DNA of 64,000 nucleotides from an uncultured Victivallaceae bacterium (GTDB lineage: Bacteria; Verrucomicrobiota; Lentisphaeria; Victivallales; Victivallaceae), in assembly GCA_944392655.1 (NCBI GenBank), contig CALXXL010000003.1, positions 124,001 to 188,000 on the forward strand, written 5' to 3'. The notes under the pieces are model-generated. The model ran no database searches. It was given only the letters and a program-made list of their open reading frames with translations, and had not been told where the DNA came from. This document shows, piece by piece, positions 18,470 through 27,041 of this stretch (within the stretch, counting starts at the first letter, position 1; every line of letters begins with the position of its first letter). The position numbers were made by a program, and so were the translations under genes.

Positions 18470-19281
18470 AAATCACAGATAAGATTACAATTGGCGGTGG
18501 TGATCTGGTAATCATAGCCGGGCCGTGCATGGCGGAAAATCTGGAAATCTGCATGGAAACGGGGCGTTTTTTAAAATCGCTCTGTGAAGAGCTTGGTCTG
18601 GGTTACATATTCAAATCGTCGTATGACAAAGCGAACCGTTCGAGTGAATCGACGGTGCGCGGTCCCGGCCGCATGGTTGGTCTTGGCATACTTCAGGAGG
18701 TAAAGAACGAGCTGAAAGTTCCGGTAATAACCGACGTGCATGAAGTTCGTGAGGTAGCGGATGCGGCGAATGTAGCAGATGTGCTGCAAATTCCGGCCTT
18801 TCTGTGCCGTCAGACGGATCTCTTGCATGCGGCAGGAGAAACGGGTAAAGCAGTAAACATTAAAAAAGGGCAATTCATGGCGCCGGAGGACATGCGCGGT
18901 GCGGTGGAAAAGGTTCGGGCGACGGGTAATGACCGGGTGATGCTGTGTGAACGCGGGACCAGTTTCGGCTATCACAATCTGGTGGTGGACATGCGTTCGC
19001 TGGTAATCATGCGTGAACTTGGAGTTCCGGTGGTATTTGACGGTACGCACTCGGTGCAGCTGCCTGGAGGTGGCGGCAACTGTTCCGGTGGTTGCCGTGA
19101 ATATGTGCGTCCGCTGGTGCGTGCGGCGGTGGGAGTTGGTATAGATGCCCTGTTTATAGAGGTGCATCCGGATCCTGACCATGCGTTGTCTGACGGTCCC
19201 AACTCGTTGAATTTCAAATTAGCAGAAACGGTAATAAAAGAGGCGAAGGCGCTGTATGAATTTGGCCGAAAGATGCAGTAA
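18460..19281 (+). CDS. kdsA: 2-dehydro-3-deoxyphosphooctonate aldolase
   Basis: Condenses phosphoenolpyruvate and arabinose 5-phosphate to Kdo 8-phosphate. Motifs: IIAGPCMAENLEICME, FKSSYDKANRSS, TDVHEVREV, DVLQIPAFLCRQTDLL, NIKKGQFMAPEDM, CERGTSFGYHNLVVDM and FDGTHSVQLPG. The Cys in the PCMAEN motif (metal-dependent KdsA enzymes have Cys here) suggests the metal-dependent class. It overlaps both kdsB and kdsC. Confidence 0.96.
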   Translation: MPVKITDKITIGGGDLVIIAGPCMAENLEICMETGRFLKSLCEELGLGYIFKSSYDKANRSSESTVRGPGRMVGLGILQEVKNELKVPVITDVHEVREVADAANVADVLQIPAFLCRQTDLLHAAGETGKAVNIKKGQFMAPEDMRGAVEKVRATGNDRVMLCERGTSFGYHNLVVDMRSLVIMRELGVPVVFDGTHSVQLPGGGGNCSGGCREYVRPLVRAAVGVGIDALFIEVHPDPDHALSDGPNSLNFKLAETVIKEAKALYEFGRKMQ

Positions 19282-19783
19282 CATCCGTGCGGTAGTGCTG
19301 GATATAGACGGGGTTCTGACCGATGGCCGTATTGGCTACGGCGGCTCCGGAGGCAGTGAAGAGATAAAATTCTTCCATGTGCGTGACGGTCATGGTATTA
19401 TGATGGCGCGCCGTGCGGGGTTGAAAGTGGGGATACTTTCCGGACGCAGTTCATCAGCGAATGCGGTTCGTGCGGCGGAGCTGAAGCTGGACTTTGTCTA
19501 TCAGGGGGAATTGAATAAAAAAGATGGCTTTGCCAGGCTGCTGAAAGAGCAGAATCTCAAAGCGGAGGAGTGCCTGTACATTGGGGACGATGTAGTGGAT
19601 ATTCCGCCGTTCAAGCAGGCTGGGTTGGCGGTATGTGTAAATGATGCCCCGTCATATCTGGACAGTTATGTGCATTACCGTACAGCGGCTCGAGGGGGCT
19701 GTGGTGCGGTGCGTGAAGCGATAGAGCTTGTGCTGCGTGAAAGCGGTTTATGGGTAAAACTTATGGAGCGTTACACATCGTGA
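19256..19783 (+). CDS. kdsC: 3-deoxy-manno-octulosonate-8-phosphate phosphatase
   Basis: HAD phosphatase releasing free Kdo from Kdo 8-phosphate. Motif I is VVLDIDGVLTDGRI, followed by FHVRDGHGIMMA and GILSGRSS, then GDDVVDIPPFKQAGLA near residue 107. Length of 175 is standard for the tetrameric cap-less class. It overlaps kdsA by 26 bases and the LptA-like gene by 4, so the Kdo genes run as one coupled unit. Confidence 0.95.
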   Translation: MNLAERCSNIRAVVLDIDGVLTDGRIGYGGSGGSEEIKFFHVRDGHGIMMARRAGLKVGILSGRSSSANAVRAAELKLDFVYQGELNKKDGFARLLKEQNLKAEECLYIGDDVVDIPPFKQAGLAVCVNDAPSYLDSYVHYRTAARGGCGAVREAIELVLRESGLWVKLMERYTS

Positions 19784-22206
19784 AATTGTGGATAAAGAGG
19801 TTACTGATATTCGGTTTGGCGGGTTTTGGACCGTTGCTGACCTACGGGCAGTTCACCACGGATCTGCGGAACATGAATGCGAGCAACATCCGTATGCCGC
19901 TGTACAATGGGGATGAAGTACGTTTTCTGATTACGGCGAACAGTATAATTCCGGTGGAAACGGAGTTGAAAGCCAGCGATGCGATGATAGACATTCTGCG
20001 TAAGAATGTGGATGTTGACACGATAAAATTCCGTACGGATGACATCTATGTAATTGATGCCGGCATATTAAAGATCGTCAACTTCTGGATAACGCGGACA
20101 GGTAGTGAGGGGGTAATTTCCACTCCGCTTGCGATGATCAACGTGAATCAGCAGACGGCGAGCGGTTCGGACATCGTGCAGGTACGCACGCCGTTGATGG
20201 ACATAGACGGGGTTGGTTTCATAGCGAATTACGGTACGCAGGAGGTCTGGATCAAGCAGAATGTGCACATCCGGCTCAGGCTGTCCGGTTCAGCGCTGGA
20301 TGAAGTGATAGAAGGGAATACCACGCCGGTCAACACGTTGGAAGATGCGGAAAAGCTGGCGAAATTTGCCGATGTCTGGTCGGACACAATGTACATCAAT
20401 TTTGAAACCAAAGATGTGCTGCTGGAAGGCAATGTAAGGATGGATGACGGGGCAAACGAGATCACCTGCCGCCGCACGGCGCTGAAACTTGGCGGGGATA
20501 AAAAGAGCGATTCATCCGGTAGTCTGGACAGCGGGATAAGCGGAGTATCTTTGGTTGAATTTTTTGATGATGTGGTAATGAAGCGCAAAGGGTCTGCAGC
20601 TGATGCGCAGCAGACGGTAAATTGTGCTTATGCCAGCTACGATGTTGAAAAAGATTTAATTACATTGACCGGTTCTCCGTCAATCATGGCGGATGGAACC
20701 ACGCTCTCCGGGAAGACGATCACGTTTGACCAGGTTACACAGCTGCTTACGGTCACGGGTGATTGCCGTCTGGAAACGGTACTTGAAGGAGAGGGTTCCG
20801 GAACTGCCACGGTTGAATCGGAAAAGATGGTAATGAACATGGAGTCGAATCAGGCGGAAGCCACGGGCAATGTCCGGGTCAAAGATGGGCGCGGGGTATT
20901 GTTGTCGCAGCGTCTGGTAATTGACTTTGAAAGTACAGGAAGCGCAGATTCCGGTCTGGATTCAAGCGAATCGATAGGATTGGTTGGAGCCGATGCCTTG
21001 AATTTCAGCTCCGGATCGAAAGAGGTAAAATACATCCGCTGTCTTGATGGAGTCGCCTTTCAGGGGAACAACGGGGAGAATGGTCAGGCGCGGGAAGTGG
21101 ATTACGACTACCGCAGCGGTCTGATAACACTTTTGGGGGACAATCCGTGGATCCGTCAGGGAGGCAACCGTTTAAGCGGCGACAAGATTGAGTTGGCGCA
21201 AGCGACGAATCACCTGAAAGTTTACGGCAATGCAAAAGTGGTGATGGAGCGTCAGGAGCGCGGAGGGGTTGGCGGACTGGTCAACTCGGTAGCGACGTCT
21301 GACTTTATGGACTTTGATTATCCGAATAACTTCGGGTTACTGGAGGGCAATGTCCGGATCAATGATGCGCTGGCGAGTGCTGAATGCGACAAAATGGAGA
21401 TCTATTTAGCCGATGCGCATCCTGGAGAAACCGCGAAGAAAGAGGCGGAGATATCCGGGCAGAAGTTAGATATGGATAAGACGCTGAACAAGGTAATTGG
21501 CATAGGCAATGTCAAGGCGAGCGATCCGAAAGGCAAGCTGAATTGCGACCGTCTGGTATTACATTTTATGGAAGGCAAAGCCGGTACTGAGATATCGCGG
21601 GTGGAGCCATCCGGCAATGTGGTAGTAAAGACGAAGGGCTCGGCGATGGCGGATGCGCTTGATCGCGGAACGGAAGTCAAAGACCAGAGCAAGGAGACAG
21701 TATTAAAGGCGGATCAGGGCTATATTGACCTGGTGGACAACTTTGCCGAATTCACCGGTAATGTGCAGGTAATAGACGAACAGATGCAGATTTCGTCGAA
21801 CCGTTTCAATGCCTATATGACGAATTACGATCCTGCGGCTCCGGTTACAACAGCGCCGCCGGAATCTCCGGAGCTGGCGTTTGAGCATGCAGTAGAGTCG
21901 GAGATACCTGAACAGATAAGCATCGGAGATGCGAAGAGTCTGGATAGGATTGTATTTCTGGAGAATGTGCTGATAACAGGCAAAGACGAATCCGGCACGG
22001 AATTTTCTGCGCGTGGGGAAGACGGCACCTACTATGTAACGAAGCGCCTGCTGCAAATGACCACGCGTGACGGGATCAAGCCGCTTCTGAGTCAGGGCGG
22101 CACTGTAACGGAGAACGAGTATGTTGAGGTGGATGTCAGCAAAGATCTGCCGATTCCGCGTGGTACGAATTCAAAGATAATATCATTTTCACCCGACTGG
22201 CAATAA
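19780..22206 (+). CDS. large LptA/OstA-like periplasmic protein
   Basis: An 808-residue exported protein placed between kdsC and lptB where lptC and lptA normally lie. After a signal peptide (WIKRLLIFGLAGFGPLLTYG) come many short beta repeats of the OstA/LptA type, for example VLLEGNVRMDDGANEITCRR, FQGNNGENGQAREVDYDY, LLEGNVRINDALASAECDKM, IGIGNVKASDPKGKLNCDRL and FTGNVQVIDEQMQISSNRF. These fit the beta-jellyroll bridge that carries LPS across the periplasm. The start is GTG at 19780, overlapping the kdsC stop (GTGA). LptA is usually under 200 residues. Confidence 0.75.
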   Translation: MKLWIKRLLIFGLAGFGPLLTYGQFTTDLRNMNASNIRMPLYNGDEVRFLITANSIIPVETELKASDAMIDILRKNVDVDTIKFRTDDIYVIDAGILKIVNFWITRTGSEGVISTPLAMINVNQQTASGSDIVQVRTPLMDIDGVGFIANYGTQEVWIKQNVHIRLRLSGSALDEVIEGNTTPVNTLEDAEKLAKFADVWSDTMYINFETKDVLLEGNVRMDDGANEITCRRTALKLGGDKKSDSSGSLDSGISGVSLVEFFDDVVMKRKGSAADAQQTVNCAYASYDVEKDLITLTGSPSIMADGTTLSGKTITFDQVTQLLTVTGDCRLETVLEGEGSGTATVESEKMVMNMESNQAEATGNVRVKDGRGVLLSQRLVIDFESTGSADSGLDSSESIGLVGADALNFSSGSKEVKYIRCLDGVAFQGNNGENGQAREVDYDYRSGLITLLGDNPWIRQGGNRLSGDKIELAQATNHLKVYGNAKVVMERQERGGVGGLVNSVATSDFMDFDYPNNFGLLEGNVRINDALASAECDKMEIYLADAHPGETAKKEAEISGQKLDMDKTLNKVIGIGNVKASDPKGKLNCDRLVLHFMEGKAGTEISRVEPSGNVVVKTKGSAMADALDRGTEVKDQSKETVLKADQGYIDLVDNFAEFTGNVQVIDEQMQISSNRFNAYMTNYDPAAPVTTAPPESPELAFEHAVESEIPEQISIGDAKSLDRIVFLENVLITGKDESGTEFSARGEDGTYYVTKRLLQMTTRDGIKPLLSQGGTVTENEYVEVDVSKDLPIPRGTNSKIISFSPDWQ

Positions 22207-22277
22207 AAAGCGGTTGAGAAGAGTTATAATGGATAAAGGATGCGAAAAAATAGTGAAGAAATAGTACTGCGGCGGAC

Positions 22278-22305
22278 TTGCTTGTCATAAAGCGTGTGTT
22301 ATAGT
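22278..22305 (+). promoter_or_regulatory. candidate promoter for lptB-hpf
   Basis: TTGCTT at 22278-22283 and TATAGT at 22300-22305 are separated by 16 bases, in a 125-base gap before lptB. It suggests that lptB and hpf can be expressed apart from the upstream LPS genes. Confidence 0.4.
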
Positions 22306-22331
22306 AGTCGATGTATTAAGGAAGGAATCGT

Positions 22332-23066
22332 ATGACAGAAGATAGCATTCTTTGTAAAGCTGAAGGCTTGCGCAAGAGTTACCATGGCCGCTGTGTGGTG
22401 AATGATGCGACGTTGTATGTTCGTCCCGGGGAAGTGGTAGGTCTTTTAGGTCCTAACGGGGCGGGCAAGACGACGAGCTTTTATATGATAATGGGATTGA
22501 TCAAACCGGATCAGGGAAAGCTGACATTCCGGGGGATGGATATAACGCATATGCCGATGTACCAGCGGGCGCGTTTAGGTATGGGTTATCTGGCCCAGGA
22601 GCCGTCGATTTTCCGCAAGCTGACGGTAGAACAGAACATCATGGCGATCCTTGAGACGCTGGCGATCTCGCGTCAGGAGCGTAAAACGCGGCTGAAGCAG
22701 CTGCTGGATGAATTGGAGTTATCGCATTTAGCGAAGCAGAAAGCGATGACGCTGTCCGGAGGGGAGCGCCGTCGTCTGGAGATAACGCGTGCGCTGGTAA
22801 CTAATCCGATGTTCATCCTGCTGGACGAGCCGTTCAGCGGGGTGGATCCGATAGCGGTATATGATGTGCAGCAGATAATCCGCCAGCTGCAACAGCGTGG
22901 ACTGGGGATATTGATAACGGACCACAATGTCCGGGAGACGCTGTCAGTGGTTGACCGGGCATATTTAATGTGTCAGGGAGAAATTTTATTGGAAGGGAGC
23001 AGTGATTTTCTTGTAAATGACGAAAAGGCCAAGGAGGTCTATTTAGGCCCCCGCTTCAACATGTAA
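22332..23066 (+). CDS. lptB: LPS export ABC transporter ATP-binding protein
   Basis: ATPase that powers LPS extraction from the inner membrane with LptF/LptG. Walker A is GPNGAGKTTSFYMI, the Q-loop region is YLAQEPSIFRKL, the signature is LSGGERRRLEITRAL, Walker B is PMFILLDEPFSGVDP and the switch His is in ITDHNVRETL. The YLAQEPSIFRKLTVEQN context is diagnostic of LptB within ABC ATPases. An AAGGAAGG Shine-Dalgarno lies before the ATG. Confidence 0.96.
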   Translation: MTEDSILCKAEGLRKSYHGRCVVNDATLYVRPGEVVGLLGPNGAGKTTSFYMIMGLIKPDQGKLTFRGMDITHMPMYQRARLGMGYLAQEPSIFRKLTVEQNIMAILETLAISRQERKTRLKQLLDELELSHLAKQKAMTLSGGERRRLEITRALVTNPMFILLDEPFSGVDPIAVYDVQQIIRQLQQRGLGILITDHNVRETLSVVDRAYLMCQGEILLEGSSDFLVNDEKAKEVYLGPRFNM

Positions 23067-23126
23067 GAAAAAAACTTTCCGTGCCGTAATGGCATGGGGG
23101 ATAAAACCAAGAAAGGAGAGCGGCCT

Positions 23127-23471
23127 ATGCAGGTTCTGATTACTGGAAAACATCTTGAAATAACTGACTTGATGAAGCAGCACATAGAGAAGAGCTTCAG
23201 CGGGATATTTGCGGATAAGACCTTAAAAGTTAGCACGATCCGGGTTATAATTGAGTTTGAAAAGACCCGTTCCAACTTCCATGTCAGTGCGAATGTAAGC
23301 ATGAAGAACCGCGATGTAACGACGCAGGTGGACAACCATGACATGTACAAAGCGGTAGCTGATGCGGTGGAAAAGATCCGCAGCCAGGTGGAAAAATACC
23401 TGGACAAGGTACAGGATCACAGCCACGAACCGCTGCGCAATCTTGAACCGAAGCAGGATCTTGAAGCCTGA
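23127..23471 (+). CDS. hpf: ribosome hibernation-promoting factor
   Basis: Binds the 30S decoding region and stabilises inactive ribosomes in stationary phase. The 114-residue protein has the HPF/YfiA fold (VLITGKHLEITDLMKQHIE, NFHVSANVSMKNRDVTTQV, DMYKAVADAVEKIRSQVEKY). It lacks the long-form C-terminal dimerisation domain, so it is the short type with a small tail. ATG 23127 is set by AGGAGAG at 23115-23121. It follows lptB; rpoN, often between them, is missing. Confidence 0.92.
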   Translation: MQVLITGKHLEITDLMKQHIEKSFSGIFADKTLKVSTIRVIIEFEKTRSNFHVSANVSMKNRDVTTQVDNHDMYKAVADAVEKIRSQVEKYLDKVQDHSHEPLRNLEPKQDLEA

Positions 23472-23485
23472 TAGAGACTAACACC

Positions 23486-23513
23486 AATCCCCACTTTTCA
23501 GTGGGGATTTTTT
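23486..23513 (+). terminator. Rho-independent terminator after hpf
   Basis: A 9-bp perfect stem AATCCCCAC / GTGGGGATT with loop TTTTCA is followed by a T-run. It lies 15 bases past the hpf stop and closes the LPS/lptB/hpf unit. Confidence 0.9.
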
Positions 23514-23530
23514 ATTCATGGGGAATAGAG

Positions 23531-24310
23531 ATGGAGATAAACCGCGCATTTGCGCTGTATTTCAGTCCTACGGGGACGACCAAACACATATCGTCAATAA
23601 TATCGTGCGGTCTGCCGTTACCGGTGGAGAAGATAGATTTAACTCCGGCGAGTTTTGCCTATAATCCTGGCAGTTTCGGAGATAAAGACCTGGTTATCTT
23701 CTCGGTACCGGTATACGGTGGCCGGGTACCTGATGTTGCTTTATCCAGGATAAAGGAGTTCAGTGGCAATCGTACGCCGGCATTGATAACGGTAGTATAC
23801 GGCAACCGTGATTACGACGATGCATTGCTTGAGTTGCGGGATACGGTCATTAAGCAGGGCTTCATACCGATAGCCGGAGGAGCGTTTATTGCGGAGCATT
23901 CGATCTTCCGGGCAGTAGCTTCAGGCCGTCCGGATGCGGCGGATATATCGGCGATCAACGACTTCACAGAGAAGGCCTGGAATAAACTTGCCGGCTTGGA
24001 AGATATATCCGGGGAAACTCTGACAGTAAAGGGCAAAACGCCATATATTGTTTATAATGGTGTCCCATTCAAGCCTGCGGCAGGCAATGATTGTATCAAA
24101 TGCGGCCGTTGTGCGGACAACTGTCCGGCAGGAGCGATTCCGGCTGACCGTCCGAACCATACGGATGAGAAACAGTGCATTACCTGTATGCGTTGTATCA
24201 AGATTTGCCCGCAGCGGGCGAGAAAACTTCCGGATATGGTCTACACTGAGCTTGCGCCGTTATTTGTCAAAAAGTGTACTCCGCGGCGTGAAGCAGAAAT
24301 ATTTCTATAA
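23531..24310 (+). CDS. flavodoxin-ferredoxin fusion, EFR1 type
   Basis: A 259-residue electron-transfer protein. Residues 1-150 resemble flavodoxin (YFSPTGTTKHI phosphate loop, FSVPVYGGRVP, ITVVYGNRDYDDAL). The C-terminal part has two 4Fe-4S motifs, CIKCGRCADNCP and CITCMRCIKICP. This order matches EFR1-type ferrodoxins of anaerobes, which fits an anaerobic or fermentative host. Partner enzymes are not visible. It converges with the next gene with only 5 bases between them. Confidence 0.85.
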   Translation: MEINRAFALYFSPTGTTKHISSIISCGLPLPVEKIDLTPASFAYNPGSFGDKDLVIFSVPVYGGRVPDVALSRIKEFSGNRTPALITVVYGNRDYDDALLELRDTVIKQGFIPIAGGAFIAEHSIFRAVASGRPDAADISAINDFTEKAWNKLAGLEDISGETLTVKGKTPYIVYNGVPFKPAAGNDCIKCGRCADNCPAGAIPADRPNHTDEKQCITCMRCIKICPQRARKLPDMVYTELAPLFVKKCTPRREAEIFL

Positions 24311-24315
24311 TCGGC

Positions 24316-25395
24316 TCAATAATCTTCAATAGCACATTGCAAAGCGTCGATAAACGCCCTGCACTCATCCATGGATGACTGTGGAGCGAAGCTGACTCTT
24401 ATGCCCTCGTATGCGGCCTCGCCTCGTATTCCCATAGCGTTAAGAGCGCGGCTTGGGCCGCCAGCCTCAGCCTGACATGCGCTGGATGCGGATATCATTA
24501 TACCTGAGTTGGAGAGCATTCTGGCGATGATTGCGCCCTGTTTTCCGATGGTGCGTAAATGGAGAATATACGGTGAAGCCTGCTGTAACGGCACGGTAGC
24601 GATAACGCCGTATGGCAGATGTTCACGGATAAATATATTAAGCCTTTCAACGTGCTTCATATTCTGTTCCAGGTAATGAATTCTGTCGGCGATTAATTTT
24701 GCCATTGCGATCACCGGCACCGGCTCCTGGCGGCCGACAAAATAGTTTATTGATCGCACACTGTTCCAGTCGAGTTTCACCTTTGACTCCGGATTAACCA
24801 GCAAAGCGGCGCCGCCGGCGGCACCCAGCTTATGCCCGGAGAAGATGATCATATCCGGCAGAACAGGCATTTTCAGTTTGCCGGCAGACTGCACACAATC
24901 GGCAGCGATAACGGCGTGGGGAGCAATCTGCCGAATCTCCCGGCACATAGCATCAATATCGGCAATTATGCCGACTTCACTTTGAACATGGGTCAGAAAG
25001 ATCAGCCTGGTTTGCCCGGAAATTCCCCGATACAAATCCTCTTTATTCTTGAAATATGCAATCTTTTTTGGAGTCAATCCGGAGTGTTTAACAAACGCCT
25101 CGACAGCTGGGTGCTCCATAGCGGAAAACAGTGCTTCTCCGGGTTGGAAATTGACTGCGCGGATAAGGTTAATCGCATCGGTTCCGGAAGCGGTGAATAG
25201 AGCGTGTCCACACTTCCATTCAGGAGTCATGGCCGAGATCAGCTCCTTTTCAGCCATTGCGACAGCGTCGCGGGTCTGGCGTCCCATAAGGTGAACGGAT
25301 TCGGAATTAACCAGCGGTAAAGCGGCGGTTTGATTAAAAAAAGCCATATACTCCGGCACGACCGGAGAAGCGGCAGCATAGTCGAGATAGATCAT
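24316..25395 (-). CDS. class V aminotransferase / cysteine desulfurase-like protein
   Basis: PLP enzyme of 359 residues related to NifS/IscS. It begins MIYLDYAAASPV, has LFTASGTDAINL, IFLTHVQSEVGIIADI, VIAADCVQSAGKL, and the PLP-binding Lys in FSGHKLGAAGGAALL. A candidate catalytic Cys lies in ISASSACQAEAGGPSRAL near residue 305. A GGAG 7 bases upstream sets the start at 25395. No IscU or tRNA-thiolation partner is adjacent, so the sulfur acceptor is unknown and another aminotransferase activity is possible. Confidence 0.82.
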   Translation of the reverse strand: MIYLDYAAASPVVPEYMAFFNQTAALPLVNSESVHLMGRQTRDAVAMAEKELISAMTPEWKCGHALFTASGTDAINLIRAVNFQPGEALFSAMEHPAVEAFVKHSGLTPKKIAYFKNKEDLYRGISGQTRLIFLTHVQSEVGIIADIDAMCREIRQIAPHAVIAADCVQSAGKLKMPVLPDMIIFSGHKLGAAGGAALLVNPESKVKLDWNSVRSINYFVGRQEPVPVIAMAKLIADRIHYLEQNMKHVERLNIFIREHLPYGVIATVPLQQASPYILHLRTIGKQGAIIARMLSNSGIMISASSACQAEAGGPSRALNAMGIRGEAAYEGIRVSFAPQSSMDECRAFIDALQCAIEDY

Positions 25396-25450
25396 ATAAA
25401 AACTCCATTGCAATAAAGATAGTTCAATTTTTGCAAAGCGCAAATATTCT

Positions 25451-25474
25451 TTGACAATAATAAGATATTGTCAA
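25451..25474. promoter_or_regulatory. palindrome upstream of the class V aminotransferase
   Basis: TTGACAATA (25451-25459) and TATTGTCAA (25466-25474) form a perfect 9-bp inverted repeat with a 6-base centre, 56 bases before the aminotransferase start. Each arm carries a -35-like TTGACA. It may be an operator for a dimeric regulator. Confidence 0.4.
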
Positions 25475-25576
25475 TCATCCGCCATCATTTCTGCTTTATT
25501 ATACCGCCTAAATTATGCTCGTCCTCAATCCGTTTTATCCGATATAACAGTTAACAGAAGCCGTAGTTAACCGACA

Positions 25577-25607
25577 TAAAAAAAGCCGCCTCAAGAGAGG
25601 CGGCTTT
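25577..25607 (-). terminator. strong terminator after rpsS
   Basis: On the minus strand an 11-bp stem AAAGCCGCCTC / GAGGCGGCTTT with a 4-base loop is followed by a run of T. It lies 20 bases after the rpsS stop and ends the ribosomal operon. The stem also gives a T-rich end on the plus strand, but only a short one. Confidence 0.93.
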
Positions 25608-25626
25608 GCCGAATTCAAAGCAAGAA

Positions 25627-25899
25627 TTACTTCTTACCGGAAACGACCCCGTGTTCACGGAATGCGCGGGTAAGAACGAACTCGCCCAAGCGGTGACCTA
25701 CCATGTTTTCGGTAACGAAAACGGGCTGGAAGGTTTTTCCGTTGTGAACATTAAAGGTATGTCCTACGAAATCCGGAATAATCATTGAACGGCGGGACCA
25801 GGTTTTGATAGGCTCCTTTTTGCCGCTCTTATCCATTTTTTCGACCTTATCGAGAAGATGCTGATCAATAAACGGACCTTTTTTAATAGATCTGGCCAT
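25627..25899 (-). CDS. rpsS: 30S ribosomal protein S19
   Basis: A 90-residue protein of the 30S head that contacts S13. It begins [15 protein letters not shown] and contains [19 protein letters not shown] and [20 protein letters not shown]. Its ATG shares one base with the rplB stop. It is the last gene of this operon; rplV, rpsC and the rest of the S10 operon do not follow. Confidence 0.97.
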   Translation of the reverse strand: MARSIKKGPFIDQHLLDKVEKMDKSGKKEPIKTWSRRSMIIPDFVGHTFNVHNGKTFQPVFVTENMVGHRLGEFVLTRAFREHGVVSGKK

Positions 25900-26726
25900 T
25901 ATTTCTTCCTCCGTTCAACGATGAACTTGCTAGAGGTCTTCTTCGGGCTGCGGGTTCTGTAACCCTTAGCGAGCTGACCCCACGGTGAAACCGGATGACC
26001 GCCGCCTGAAGTACGACCTTCACCACCACCCATCGGGTGGTCTACCGGGTTCATAACAACGCCGCGGACGTGCGGGCGTTTACCGAGATAGCGTTTTTTA
26101 CCGGCTTTGCCGAGTTTAACATTCATATGTTCAGCGTTGCTGACTTCGCCGATGGTGGCGCGGCATTCAACGTTGATCATGCGGACTTCGCCGGATGGCA
26201 ACTTAATCTGAGCATAATCACCGTCTTTGCCGCGGAGTACAGCGTACTGACCTGCGGAACGTACGAGTTTAGCGCCTCTTCCGGCGATCATTTCGATATT
26301 ATGGATGCTGACGCCGACGGGTATATCCTTAATTTTAAGGCAGTTACCTGGCTTGAGTTCAGCCTTGGCGCCGTTCATAATAACATCGCCGACATTAAGT
26401 CCGTTGGGGAGAAGGATATAAGCCTTTTCTCCGTCGGCATAGCATATAAGGGCGATATATGCGGTACGGTTGGGGTCGTATTCGATAGACTTAACCGTAG
26501 CCGGTACATTATCCTTATTGCGTTTAAAGTCGACCAAACGGTAGCTGCGTTTATTAGCGCCTCCGCGGAAGCGTGTAGTAACGCGGCCGTAATTATTGCG
26601 ACCGCCGGAGCTTTTCTTACCAACGGTAAGGCTCTTTTCGGGCTTATCGGTAGTAAGGATGCTGTAATCGGCCGCGGTCATATTTCTGCGGCTGGGAGTA
26701 ACCGGATTATAACTTTTCAATGCCAT
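25899..26726 (-). CDS. rplB: 50S ribosomal protein L2
   Basis: Core 23S rRNA-binding protein near the peptidyl transferase centre. Markers are [40 protein letters not shown], and the conserved [18 protein letters not shown] with the functionally important His. At 275 residues it is complete. Confidence 0.97.
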   Translation of the reverse strand: MALKSYNPVTPSRRNMTAADYSILTTDKPEKSLTVGKKSSGGRNNYGRVTTRFRGGANKRSYRLVDFKRNKDNVPATVKSIEYDPNRTAYIALICYADGEKAYILLPNGLNVGDVIMNGAKAELKPGNCLKIKDIPVGVSIHNIEMIAGRGAKLVRSAGQYAVLRGKDGDYAQIKLPSGEVRMINVECRATIGEVSNAEHMNVKLGKAGKKRYLGKRPHVRGVVMNPVDHPMGGGEGRTSGGGHPVSPWGQLAKGYRTRSPKKTSSKFIVERRKK

Positions 26727-26744
26727 AGTGTATTACCTTTCCGA

Positions 26745-27026
26745 TCAGAAGAGCTCGATAGAGCCTTCCTGCAATGTAACAATAGCTTTCTTCCAATCCG
26801 GCCGGCGCCCCATTTTAACAGAGCGTCCCATGCGTTTGGCCTTACCGGCGACATTGATAACGTTAACGGATTTAACCTTAACGTTAAAGAGCTGTTCAAC
26901 GGCGCGGCCGATTTCGATCTTTTCGCTTTTGGAATCTACTTTAAAGACGTACTTGCCCTGAGTGGCGAAGACCTGACTTTTTTCGCTGATAACCGGAGCG
27001 ATGATAATGCTGTAAGCGTTTTTCAT
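26745..27026 (-). CDS. rplW: 50S ribosomal protein L23
   Basis: Tunnel-exit protein that docks trigger factor and SRP. The 93-residue sequence has IIIAPVISEKSQV, YVFKVDSKSEKIEIGRAVEQ and VKVKSVNVINVAGKAKRMG. It lies between rplD and rplB in the canonical order. Confidence 0.96.
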   Translation of the reverse strand: MKNAYSIIIAPVISEKSQVFATQGKYVFKVDSKSEKIEIGRAVEQLFNVKVKSVNVINVAGKAKRMGRSVKMGRRPDWKKAIVTLQEGSIELF

Positions 27027-27041
27027 ATTGAGAATCTCCTT

